64,000 nucleotides of DNA from JAPOXR01 sp963664715 (GTDB lineage: Bacteria; Pseudomonadota; Alphaproteobacteria; Rhodobacterales; Rhodobacteraceae): assembly GCA_963664715.2 (NCBI GenBank), contig CAXXUY010000003.1:62001-126000 (forward strand), written 5' to 3'. Positions 24,660-33,189 of this stretch are shown here, in pieces. Both the position numbers and the translations under genes were made by a program. A model generated the notes under the pieces. The model searched no databases, had not been told where the DNA came from, and worked only from the letters and a program-made list of their open reading frames with translations. How positions within the stretch are numbered: position 1 is the stretch's first letter; each line of letters opens with the position of its first letter.

Positions 24660-26552
24660 ATGAAGACAATGACACATTGCACGAGGGAGGATCGGGCCTG
24701 GCGCCGGTCCCTGAAGACGCTGGGTGGAATTGCCGCCTCCGCCTTGCTGATGGCCCCGCTCGGCGGCATGTCCCAGGAAACCGAAGACCAAATTGTCACG
24801 TCCCACGGGATATCCACATTCGGGGATCTAAAATATCCTGCCGACTACAGCCATTTTGACTTTGTCAATCCGGAGGCTCCGAAAGGTGGAGAGATCTCCT
24901 CCTGGGGATTCGGCACCTTTGACAGCTTCAATCCCTACATCGTCAAGGGCGTTCCGGAAGGATACTCGACGATCATGTTTGAATCGCTCATGGCCCGTTC
25001 CCATGACGAGCCGGATGCACTTTATGGTCTCCTTGCAGAAAGCATCACGTACCCGGAACCGAGTCGGCAGTGGGCGGAGTTCAAGATCCGGCCCGAGGCA
25101 AGGTTTTCGGACGGCTCGCCCGTTACGGCCGATGATGTCGTGTTTTCCTTTGAAATGCTGTCAACCAAGGGCAGCCCGATCTACCTCATTCCGTACCAGG
25201 CCTTTGAGAAGGCAGAGGCGCTGGATGAATCCCGGGTGAGGTTCACCTTCAAGAAAGGAGCGGCAACGCGTTCACTACCGCTTGAGGCAGCCAGCATGCC
25301 TGTCTTTGCCCGGTCACATTTCCAGGACCGGGATTTCACCGAGAGCTCTGCCGCGCCGATGCTTGCCTCCGGTCCCTACACCGTGGAATCGGCCAACCCG
25401 GGCCAGAGAGTGGTCTACAGAAAAGATGAAGACTACTGGGGTGAATCCCTGCCCTACAATTCCGGCCGGAACAATTTCGACCGCATCGTCATCGATTACT
25501 ACACCGACTACACCTCCGCCTTCGAAGGCTTCAAGGGAGGAGCTTATGACTTCCGGGAGGAATACTACTCCAAGCTTTGGGCAACGGGCTACGATTTCCC
25601 TGAAGTGCAGCAGGGTATTGTCGTGCGCGAGGAAATCGAGGACGGGCGACCATCGGGAGCGCAAGGCTTCTGGCTCAACCTGAGACGCGAGATCTTCAAG
25701 GATCCAAGGGTTCGGCTGGCGGTCGCCATGGCATTCAACTTCGAGTGGTCGAACAAGACCCTGTTCTATGGCGCCTATGCCAGAACCGACAGTTTCTGGG
25801 AAAACTCGACACTGCAGGCCGAGGGCATGCCTTCGCCGGAAGAGCTCGAATTGCTGGAACCGCTTCGCGGCCTCATCCCAGATTCCGTGTTTACCGAACC
25901 GGCATTCAGCCATGCCCTGTCCGATCCGGACAAACTGGCGGACCGAAGCCAGTTGCGTGCAGCCGGTCATCTCCTGGACGAAGCCGGATGGACCCTCGTC
26001 GAGGGAGTGCGCAAGAATGCTGAAGGCGAAACGCTTGCGTTCGAGTTCATCTCGGACTCTCCGAGTTTCGACCGGATCATCAATCCCTTCATCGAGAATC
26101 TTGGCAACCTTGGAATCGAGGCCAGACTTCGACGAGTTGATGCCGCCCAGATTCAACTTCTGGAAGACACGTTCGAGTTTGACGTCACGACTCGCCGCTT
26201 CTCGTTCGGGCTGACACCGGGACCGGACATCCGTTCGGCATTCGGTTCTGCCTCTGCCCACTCCGATGGAAGTTCCAACATGGCAGGCGTGGACAACCCG
26301 GGCGTGGATGCCCTTCTGGATGCGGTTGAGGTAGCGTCCACGAGGGAAGACCTGACAGTTGCAGTCAAGGCCTTGGACAGGGTACTCCGTGCGATGCATA
26401 TCTGGGTGCCGCAATGGTACGGAGGGACACACAGGGTGGCATACCGGAACAAGTTTGCGCGACCGGAGAATCAGGCCCCCTATACGCTCGGTGAACTGAC
26501 TCTCTGGTGGTACGACCCGGTACTTGCGGCGCAGTCCGGCGCGGCCGAATAG
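24660..26552 (+). CDS. Periplasmic solute-binding protein, family 5, YejA-like
   Basis: A 630-residue extracellular solute-binding protein. The N-terminus has a long basic stretch and then a hydrophobic core with a probable cleavage after GGMSQE. The mature part has the peptide/microcin binding-protein pattern of YejA: ISTFGDLKYPADYSHFDFVN, SFNPYIVKGVPEGYSTIMFE, ARFSDGSPVTADDVVFSFEM and the closing LWWYDP. Its length, about 600, is longer than DppA/OppA and typical of YejA. The ATG at 24660 has GGAG 6 bases upstream; the TTG at 24648 is less likely. No yejB, yejE or yejF permease/ATPase follows, so it must use a transporter encoded elsewhere or is a leftover. Confidence 0.88.
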   Translation: MKTMTHCTREDRAWRRSLKTLGGIAASALLMAPLGGMSQETEDQIVTSHGISTFGDLKYPADYSHFDFVNPEAPKGGEISSWGFGTFDSFNPYIVKGVPEGYSTIMFESLMARSHDEPDALYGLLAESITYPEPSRQWAEFKIRPEARFSDGSPVTADDVVFSFEMLSTKGSPIYLIPYQAFEKAEALDESRVRFTFKKGAATRSLPLEAASMPVFARSHFQDRDFTESSAAPMLASGPYTVESANPGQRVVYRKDEDYWGESLPYNSGRNNFDRIVIDYYTDYTSAFEGFKGGAYDFREEYYSKLWATGYDFPEVQQGIVVREEIEDGRPSGAQGFWLNLRREIFKDPRVRLAVAMAFNFEWSNKTLFYGAYARTDSFWENSTLQAEGMPSPEELELLEPLRGLIPDSVFTEPAFSHALSDPDKLADRSQLRAAGHLLDEAGWTLVEGVRKNAEGETLAFEFISDSPSFDRIINPFIENLGNLGIEARLRRVDAAQIQLLEDTFEFDVTTRRFSFGLTPGPDIRSAFGSASAHSDGSSNMAGVDNPGVDALLDAVEVASTREDLTVAVKALDRVLRAMHIWVPQWYGGTHRVAYRNKFARPENQAPYTLGELTLWWYDPVLAAQSGAAE

Positions 26553-27285
26553 ACTGCCATCGCCGTCACATCGGCCAAGGATGTGACCGAGATATTGTGC
26601 AGGGCACGGTCAGGACGGGCCGTGCCCCGCCGAACACCCGGCTGCCGAAGATCCCGTGTGCTCGAATTGCCCGCGCAACGGGCATAATCGACTCGCTCCG
26701 ATAAATGGAACTTTCGCAGATCCCAGGCAGCCACGGCATCGTTGCCGGCAACGACCGGGCGCGGCAACCGGAGTTACGGCCGCACACACGGAATGAACAT
26801 CTCCCTGCCTGGATTGACAGTCTCCTTGAAAAGCGATGCAAATGGAGCTCAATCACATTCAGTTGCCCGTCGGCAGCTTGCTGCCGGTACAAGGGCCGTT
26901 CTTTGGAGTGACCCTTGACCCTTTTGGAGTGTGCACGTGACAACACGGATTCGGGCGCGATCGACACCCTTCCGACGGTTGAGATTCACTACGAGTAATT
27001 TCTTGCCAGGGCCCAATTGAAACAGCTGACGAAACTGCCTGTTGCAGGAGGCCGCAAAACGCATCTCGGCTTGCTGTGTGCCCGGTGGCAAACCTCTCCT
27101 TCAGGACGGCAACCTGTTAACGCTGCCGGTCGGACGAGATGCATCGAGGATTGAACTGTCATGAACTTGACGACCGTGCTTTGTCCTCGAGATCAGACTT
27201 CGGCATCCGTGCCGGCCGGTTGGCAGGGACAGGTCAATCCGTGTTGCCCGGGAAACATCCAGGCGGCTGAGAGTCGTTCAAGACC
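26553..27285. other. Long intergenic stretch without a recognisable gene
   Basis: About 730 bp between the YejA-like gene and phaC, which point toward each other. Apart from the hairpin at 26602-26627, no feature was recognised in any frame. Transporter genes that usually follow yejA are not here, even in degraded form that I can detect. Confidence 0.5.
26602..26627 (+). terminator. Hairpin after the YejA-like gene
   Basis: GGGCACGG at 26602-26609 pairs perfectly with CCGTGCCC at 26620-26627 across a 10-base loop, 50 bp after the stop codon. There is no T-run after it, so it could be a weak intrinsic terminator or an mRNA-stabilising hairpin. Confidence 0.4.
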
Positions 27286-29079
27286 CTATTGTTTTGCCGC
27301 TCCCCTTACATATGTCCCCGGTGCCGGGCAGAGCACCGGATGTTCGGTGCCGCCCAATTCGCGGGCTGGCAGCCAGGCACCTGAGCGTCTTCCGACCCAG
27401 TCAGCCCAGCGCTGCCACCAGGATCCCTTGGTGTGTTCGGCCTGCGAACGCCACTCGTTCGCTTCCTGCACCATGCTGTCATTTGTGTAATGACCATATT
27501 TTCCGCCGTCTGCAGGGTTGATGATGCCGGCGATATGCCCGGATTCGGACAGTATGAAGGTCTTGTTGCGGCTGCGCATCTTTCGGATACCGGCATATGA
27601 ACCGTGCCAGACCGCGATGTGGTCTCCCTCACATGCAACTGTCATCAGCGGGTGGCGGACATCGGACAATGAGACCGTTTCGCCCAGAAGCGTGGTTTCG
27701 CCCCTGGAGAACTCGTTGTTCAGGCAAAGTCCGCGCAGGTATTCTCTTGTCATGCGTGCAGGAAGATTTGTCGAGTCGCCGTTCCAGTACAGCAGATCGA
27801 ATGCCGGGGGCGGCTCACCCATCATGTAGGACCGGATGGCAGGCCCGTATACGAGATCATTGGCGCGCATGTAGGAGAAGGTGCGCGACATGTAGATGGA
27901 CGGCAGAATCCCCTTCTCTTCCGTTTCCCTTTCGATGGCATCGAGAAAATCTTCCTGCACGAACACCGACAAGTCTCCGATATCTTCGAAATCCGTCAAC
28001 GTCGTGAGGAATGTCGCCGACCTGACCGACCTGTCACCTGTCTTCGACATGTAGGCAAGCACAAGAGCCAGAAGGGTTCCACCTATGCAGTAGCCAACGG
28101 CATTGACCTGCTGCTCGCCGGTGAGAGCAAGCACCTCTCGTACTGCCGTCATGCAGCCCTCTTCAGCATAGTTGTCCATGCCGACATCGCCCAACCCGGG
28201 TCCGGGATTGACCCAGCTGACGACAAATACGGTCAGACCCCGTTCAACCGCCCACTTGATGAAGCTGTTCTCCGGCTTGAGGTCGAGAATGTAGTACTTG
28301 TTGATCCACGGCGGAATGATCAGCAGCGGGGTCCTCCTGACCTCTTCCGTACGAGGCGCATACTGGATCAGTTCAAACAATCTGTTGCGGTAGACAACGG
28401 CTCCCTCCGTCGTTGCCAGGTTTCCTCCGACCTTGAATGCGTCCGGGTCCGACAGCGTGATCGACAACTCGCCATCGTTGCGTTCCAGGTCGGCGACCAG
28501 GTTTTCGAGCCCGCGCACCAGCGACTCACCTTCCGTCTCCACTGCCTTGGCCAGCGCCTCGGGATTGGTGCCAAGGAAGTTCGACGGGCTCATCATGTCA
28601 ACGAATTGCCGGGCGAAGAATTCCAGCCTCGCCTTGTCCTTGTCAGCAAGGCCTTCGATGTCGCGCACAGCCGACGACAGTGCTTCCGCGTTCAGCAGGT
28701 AGTGGTCCCTGAGCAGCCGAAAATAGGGATGGGATTCCCAGAGTTTGCTGCGAAATCTCCGGTCTTGCCTGCCCGAGTGCCGGGGATTGTCATCATCCGA
28801 CTCGACGGATGGCTTTTGCACGTCCGCCCAGAGCTTGAGAGATTCTCCCCAGTATTTGACTTGCCCTTCGAGCAGCTTTGCAGGGTCCGTGATCGCGTCA
28901 TGCATGTACGAGGTTGCGGCCTTCGCAATGAAATCTCCATCAGGAGCCTGCATCGCCGGATTGACCGGGTTTTTCCGTGAGAGCGCGGCCAGAATCCGCC
29001 TGTTGAGATCCTCGATTCTGTCGAGATTTCTCTGCAGATTCTCACCTGCATTGGCGTCTGATTCGTGGGATTTGTGCAT
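27286..29079 (-). CDS. phaC: Class I poly(3-hydroxyalkanoate) synthase
   Basis: A 597-residue polymerase that joins 3-hydroxyacyl-CoA units at the granule surface. The lipase-like box GYCIGG carries the nucleophilic Cys, CEGDHIAVWHGSYAG the catalytic Asp, and SESGHIAGIINPADGGKYG the catalytic His. The N-terminal about 200 residues (SYMHDAITDPAKLLEGQVKYW, then SHPYFRLLRDHYLLNAEA) are typical of class I enzymes of short-chain specificity. The ATG at 29079 follows GGGG about 8 bases upstream; a TTG at 29091 would add four residues. It diverges from phaZ, an arrangement common in Alphaproteobacteria. No phasin gene follows it. Confidence 0.95.
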   Translation of the reverse strand: MHKSHESDANAGENLQRNLDRIEDLNRRILAALSRKNPVNPAMQAPDGDFIAKAATSYMHDAITDPAKLLEGQVKYWGESLKLWADVQKPSVESDDDNPRHSGRQDRRFRSKLWESHPYFRLLRDHYLLNAEALSSAVRDIEGLADKDKARLEFFARQFVDMMSPSNFLGTNPEALAKAVETEGESLVRGLENLVADLERNDGELSITLSDPDAFKVGGNLATTEGAVVYRNRLFELIQYAPRTEEVRRTPLLIIPPWINKYYILDLKPENSFIKWAVERGLTVFVVSWVNPGPGLGDVGMDNYAEEGCMTAVREVLALTGEQQVNAVGYCIGGTLLALVLAYMSKTGDRSVRSATFLTTLTDFEDIGDLSVFVQEDFLDAIERETEEKGILPSIYMSRTFSYMRANDLVYGPAIRSYMMGEPPPAFDLLYWNGDSTNLPARMTREYLRGLCLNNEFSRGETTLLGETVSLSDVRHPLMTVACEGDHIAVWHGSYAGIRKMRSRNKTFILSESGHIAGIINPADGGKYGHYTNDSMVQEANEWRSQAEHTKGSWWQRWADWVGRRSGAWLPARELGGTEHPVLCPAPGTYVRGAAKQ

Positions 29080-29167
29080 CTGGTGCCCCAAATTGAATGT
29101 AGCAAAATCGCCAGCCTAACTGTACAGGCCAGAAAGTTTGCCGTGTGTGAGTAAGAGATAGAACAAG

Positions 29168-30430
29168 ATGCTCGTTATACAACAGTTGCCGCGCCTGCCA
29201 ACCTACGAATTGTTTGGGCATGTTCGAAGTTCGGGCCAGCATTTGGGCGCACTTGCCAGGTGTTTCTGGTCCAATCCCGCGTTCAACCTCATTCCCAGTG
29301 CCGGGCCTGCCATGTTCGCGGCATGCGGTGAACTGGTCGAACGTTCCTGTTCGATCATGAACTCCACCCCGGAATGGGGAATCGAATCGGTCAGTTCCCG
29401 GGGATCGGATTATCCTGTCTCCCGGATCATCCGCCTTGAACTGCCATTCTGCAGGCTGCTCGAGTTCAGGGCTGATGGCAGGAAGCCGCCGGCTCGCAGG
29501 ATGCTGCTGGTCGCACCATTGTCCGGCCATTACCCAACCCTGGTCCGGAAAACCGTGAGATCCCTTCTTCCGGACTGCGAGATTTTCGTGACGGAATGGA
29601 AGAATGCACGGGACGTGCCGGTCGGAGACGGCAAGTTCGACGTGGAAGACTTCACCATGTACATCGCCGAATTCATTCGTCACCTTGGACCAGACATCCA
29701 CGTCATCGCGGTGTGCCAGCCCGCACCCCTGGCACTGGCGGCAGTCGCGGACCTCGCCCGAAGCGAACCCGCCGCACAGCCCCTTTCGCTGGTCCTGGTC
29801 GGCGGCCCGGTCGTACCGGACGCTGCGCCGACCAACGTCACCGATTTCGGCGACCGGGTAACGCAGGGCCAACTTGAGCATCTCCTGGTCCAGAGAGTCG
29901 GAGCCGGCCATGCCGGCCAGGGGCGTCTTGTATTCCCCGGTTTCGTGCAACTGGCGTCGTTCATATCGATGAATCCCGATCTCCACTTCCTGTCGTATGT
30001 CAGGCAGATGGGCCGGATTTCGAGGGGAGACGCCCGGATCGATGACCGTCACAGCAGGTTCTATGACGAATATCTTGCCGTCATGGATATGGCTGCGGAA
30101 TTCTATATCTCGACCGTCAACCGGTTGTTCAAGAACGGCGAGATTGCACAGAACAGGTTCACGGTCCAAGGCAGGCCGATCGACATCCGGCAGATTTCGA
30201 AGACTGCGGTCCTGACTGTTGAAGGCGGGAAAGACGACATTTCGGCACCTGGCCAGAGCTCGGCCGTGCTGCCGATGCTCACCGGCATACCCGAGTCGAT
30301 GAAGGCGTCGCATGTCGAGCCGACCGCGGGACATTACGGGATCTTTTCCGGCGAGGCATGGCGCGATCGTATACGCCCGGTCGTGCTGGACTTCATCGAC
30401 TCGCACATGCCGGCGGAAAGGAGCGGTTAA
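29168..30430 (+). CDS. phaZ: Intracellular polyhydroxyalkanoate depolymerase
   Basis: A 420-residue alpha/beta hydrolase that mobilises stored PHB. The nucleophile is a Cys in the VIAVCQPAPLALAAVADL elbow, followed by the Asp in TVEGGKDDISAPGQ and the His in PTAGHYGIFSG. The Cys-type elbow marks the intracellular PhaZ of Alpha- and Betaproteobacteria rather than secreted Ser-type enzymes, and there is no signal peptide. Other supportive strings are LLVAPLSGHYPTLVRKTV and ILVTEWKNARDVP-like text (IFVTEWKNARDVPV). It lies 88 bp from the divergent phaC start, so shared control is likely. Confidence 0.94.
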   Translation: MLVIQQLPRLPTYELFGHVRSSGQHLGALARCFWSNPAFNLIPSAGPAMFAACGELVERSCSIMNSTPEWGIESVSSRGSDYPVSRIIRLELPFCRLLEFRADGRKPPARRMLLVAPLSGHYPTLVRKTVRSLLPDCEIFVTEWKNARDVPVGDGKFDVEDFTMYIAEFIRHLGPDIHVIAVCQPAPLALAAVADLARSEPAAQPLSLVLVGGPVVPDAAPTNVTDFGDRVTQGQLEHLLVQRVGAGHAGQGRLVFPGFVQLASFISMNPDLHFLSYVRQMGRISRGDARIDDRHSRFYDEYLAVMDMAAEFYISTVNRLFKNGEIAQNRFTVQGRPIDIRQISKTAVLTVEGGKDDISAPGQSSAVLPMLTGIPESMKASHVEPTAGHYGIFSGEAWRDRIRPVVLDFIDSHMPAERSG

Positions 30431-30553
30431 CGACACTTCTCCGCGGCAAGCTGTCTGTGCTAAAGTTTGCCTGCTTTCGGCAACGGATCTCTCAACCGGT
30501 ACGATGGTTTCCGCAGAATTGCGCCACGACAGGGCAGGCACAGGATTGGCGAC

Positions 30554-32335
30554 ATGAGTACGACGCTGGTCTCCGAATTCGGTCAGCCGATGCTCGTGCT
30601 GGCCGTTATCGCCGCAATGTTCGTGCTCTTCGTGCTGGAATCCTACCCGCCAACCGTGGTCGCAATTGCCGGTGCAGCCATTCTCCTGGCGACAGGCACG
30701 CTGCCCTACGAGGCTGCAATGTCGGTCTTCTCCAACCCGGCGCCGTGGACCATAGCCGCAATGTTCGTGCTCTCGGGCGCATTGGTCCGCACGGGTGTGC
30801 TTTCGGAATTTTCCGCCTGGATCGTACGCCAGGCAAAGGACAACCAGTTCGTTGCGTTGTTGGGCATGGCCGCCTTTGTCGTGACCGCATCGGCCTTCGT
30901 GAACAACACGCCGATCGTCGTCGTCATGATCCCGGTCGTCATCCATTTGTCCAGGCAAATCGGAACCAACTCTTCCAAGCTCCTGATACCGCTGTCCTAC
31001 ATGTCGATTCTGGGGGGAGTCTGCACGCTGATTGGCACCTCCACCAACCTGATCGTGGACGGTGTTGCCCGCGAGGCCGGACTTGAGCCGTTCACATTGT
31101 TCGAGATCACGCCGCTTGCCGTCCTCCTCGTTGCATTCGGAGCGCTCTATCTCGCGATAGTCGGCCCGTGGCTGCTTCCCGACCGGGAAACGCTTGGAGA
31201 ATTGCTTCGCGACCGGTCGACGATGAAGTTCTTCACGGAACTGGTCATTCCGCAGGGCAGCACGCTGGTCGGTTGCAATCCAGGAGAGGTTGATCTCCTT
31301 GCCAACGAAAAGGCCCGGGTCATTGACATAATCAGGGAGGGCAGGCGTTTCGGGAGGGATACGTCAGGCATCACGCTGCAGGAGGGGGACCGAATCGTCC
31401 TCCGGACCGCCGCGGCCGAGGTTCTCGGTCTCAAGGAAAGCGGCAGCATGCTGACCGCAGACAAGATTTCATCCCGTGAATCGCGCACCGTGGAGGTGTT
31501 GATCTCGCCGAGATGCCGGATGGTGCACAAGACGATCGGTTCGCTCGACCTGACAGGGAGATACGGGATCTATGTCCTGGCTGTTCACCGGCCCAGAGCT
31601 GTCGCATCCATCGGACAAATCGAAGGTGTCGAGGTCGCCATCGGCGATACCCTGTTGATTGAGGGCGTTCCAGCGGACATCCGTAGATTCGCCCAGGAGC
31701 AGGACGTGTCGGAAATTGCCGAACCGGCAGTGCGATCCTACAGGCGTAACAAGGCCCCGATTGCCTTTCTCGCGATGGCGGCTCTCGTGGTGCTCGCGGC
31801 ACTGCAGGTCGCTCCTATCATGACACTGGCGGTAATTGCTGTCGCAGTCGTTCTCATCACCCGGTGCATCGATGTCGAGGAGGCCTTGTCATCGGTTGAC
31901 GGCAAACTGATAGTCCTGATTTTCTCGATGCTTGCAGTGGGCGGCGCGATGAACTCGTCAGGGGCCGCGGCTCTGGTTGCCAATTCGGTGGCGCCGTTTC
32001 TGCTCGGGCTGCATCCTGTGCTCGTGGTCTGGGCCGTGTTCCTGCTGACATCAATGCTGACCGAAATGGTTTCAAACAACGCAGTGGCCGTCGTCATGAC
32101 TCCTCTGGCCATCGGTGTTGCCACTGCCATCGGCGTTGACCCGCGCCCGCTTGTCATTACGGTCATGGTCGCGGCTTCGGCAAGTTTCGCGACGCCGATC
32201 GGCTACCAGACAAACACGCTGGTGTACGGCCCTGGTGGATACAGTTTTATCGATTTCATTCGAATCGGCCTGCCGCTAAACCTGTGCATCGGGATATTGA
32301 CCAGCCTGCTGGTCCCATTGTTCTGGCCTCTATAG
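30554..32335 (+). CDS. SLC13/CitM-like ion transporter with two RCK_C domains
   Basis: A 593-residue inner-membrane carrier. The first about 200 residues hold five or six membrane segments, including SAFVNNTPIVVVMIPVVI and GGVCTLIGTSTNLIVDGVA, which are the diagnostic substrate/Na re-entrant motifs of the divalent anion:Na symporter superfamily. Two soluble TrkA-C (RCK_C) domains follow at about 210-290 and 300-385 (FTELVIPQGSTLVGC; SPRCRMVHKTIGSLDL). The second membrane half ends with SNNAVAVVMTPLAIGVATAI and GYQTNTLVYGPGGY. Such proteins carry sulfate, dicarboxylates or other anions; the substrate is not deducible. The start ATG at 30554 gives a normal N-terminus; the frame extends back to 30467. 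Confidence 0.9.
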   Translation: MSTTLVSEFGQPMLVLAVIAAMFVLFVLESYPPTVVAIAGAAILLATGTLPYEAAMSVFSNPAPWTIAAMFVLSGALVRTGVLSEFSAWIVRQAKDNQFVALLGMAAFVVTASAFVNNTPIVVVMIPVVIHLSRQIGTNSSKLLIPLSYMSILGGVCTLIGTSTNLIVDGVAREAGLEPFTLFEITPLAVLLVAFGALYLAIVGPWLLPDRETLGELLRDRSTMKFFTELVIPQGSTLVGCNPGEVDLLANEKARVIDIIREGRRFGRDTSGITLQEGDRIVLRTAAAEVLGLKESGSMLTADKISSRESRTVEVLISPRCRMVHKTIGSLDLTGRYGIYVLAVHRPRAVASIGQIEGVEVAIGDTLLIEGVPADIRRFAQEQDVSEIAEPAVRSYRRNKAPIAFLAMAALVVLAALQVAPIMTLAVIAVAVVLITRCIDVEEALSSVDGKLIVLIFSMLAVGGAMNSSGAAALVANSVAPFLLGLHPVLVVWAVFLLTSMLTEMVSNNAVAVVMTPLAIGVATAIGVDPRPLVITVMVAASASFATPIGYQTNTLVYGPGGYSFIDFIRIGLPLNLCIGILTSLLVPLFWPL

Positions 32336-32448
32336 GCATTGGAGAGTACGAGGGCGGCCATACCGGCCCAGGCATTCCCGGCCGGGAATGCAGCACAGAG
32401 GGTTAACCGGGCCGTCCCCTGTGGACGCTCAAGGTGCAGGATTACCAC

Positions 32449-33087
32449 ATGCGCAATTTTACAGTGGCTATCGACGGTCCCGCCGCGGCAGGAAAGGGAA
32501 CGATTGGACGGGCGCTTGCGTCACGATTCGGCTTTGCCCACCTTGACACGGGACTGCTCTACAGGGCAGTCGCCCGCAAGCTCCTTGAAACCGGACAGCC
32601 GAACGATGCCGAATCTGCCACCCGAATTGCTCGCAGCCTGGACCCGGCGGACATCAACTCGGCCGGATTGCGCACCCGGGAAGTGACCCGCGAATCCTCG
32701 AGGATCGCAGCCATCCCGGAGGTCCGCTGGGCGTTGCTCGGTTTCCAGCGAAACTTTTGCCAGCGCGCAGGAGGGGCCGTGCTTGACGGCAGGGATATCG
32801 CCACCGTCATTGCACCGAACGCCGATCTGAAGCTCTTCGTCACTGCCGACGACCTGGTCAGGGCGCGCAGGCGACAAAAGGAACTGACCGAATCGGGGTT
32901 GCGGGTGACCTTCGACGACGTCCTTGCAGACCTGCAGGAAAGGGACCGCCGGGACGAGAGAAGGGGTCTGGCAGCCCTCACGAGGGCGGAAGATGCGATA
33001 TTGCTTGACACGACCGAGTTGAGTATTGCAGAGGCGGTCGAGAAAGCGGCAGCAGCCGTGGCGGAGAAATTCGATGCGGTTCGGTGA
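32449..33087 (+). CDS. cmk: Cytidylate kinase
   Basis: A 212-residue CMP/dCMP kinase. VAIDGPAAAGKGTIGRALA is the P-loop, HLDTGLLYRAVA the nucleotide-binding continuation, GAVLDGRDIATVIAPNADLK the CMP-binding segment, and ELTESGLRVTFDDVLADLQERD the family insert. The ATG at 32449 is chosen; a GTG at 32434 would add five residues. It lies 100 bp before rpsA in the same direction, the usual cmk-rpsA order of Proteobacteria. aroA, the usual upstream neighbour, is absent here. Confidence 0.95.
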   Translation: MRNFTVAIDGPAAAGKGTIGRALASRFGFAHLDTGLLYRAVARKLLETGQPNDAESATRIARSLDPADINSAGLRTREVTRESSRIAAIPEVRWALLGFQRNFCQRAGGAVLDGRDIATVIAPNADLKLFVTADDLVRARRRQKELTESGLRVTFDDVLADLQERDRRDERRGLAALTRAEDAILLDTTELSIAEAVEKAAAAVAEKFDAVR

Positions 33088-33189
33088 AACCGGGCCGTCG
33101 GTTTTGTTTGTACACGGTCGATGACTGCAAATCCAACGGAAGCGGCCGACCTGTCTTCGCCGCTACAATGAAGGGGAGCGTCTGGATCC

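Noticed and set aside
25314..26432. 372-codon minus-strand frame opposite the YejA-like gene
   Set aside because: Pure antisense shadow of a well-supported binding protein; no motif or start signal.
29042..30958. 638-codon open frame on the minus strand opposite phaZ
   Set aside because: It is antisense to phaZ and the start of the SLC13 gene, both with clear catalytic motifs. The frame has no family text and is a GC-driven shadow.
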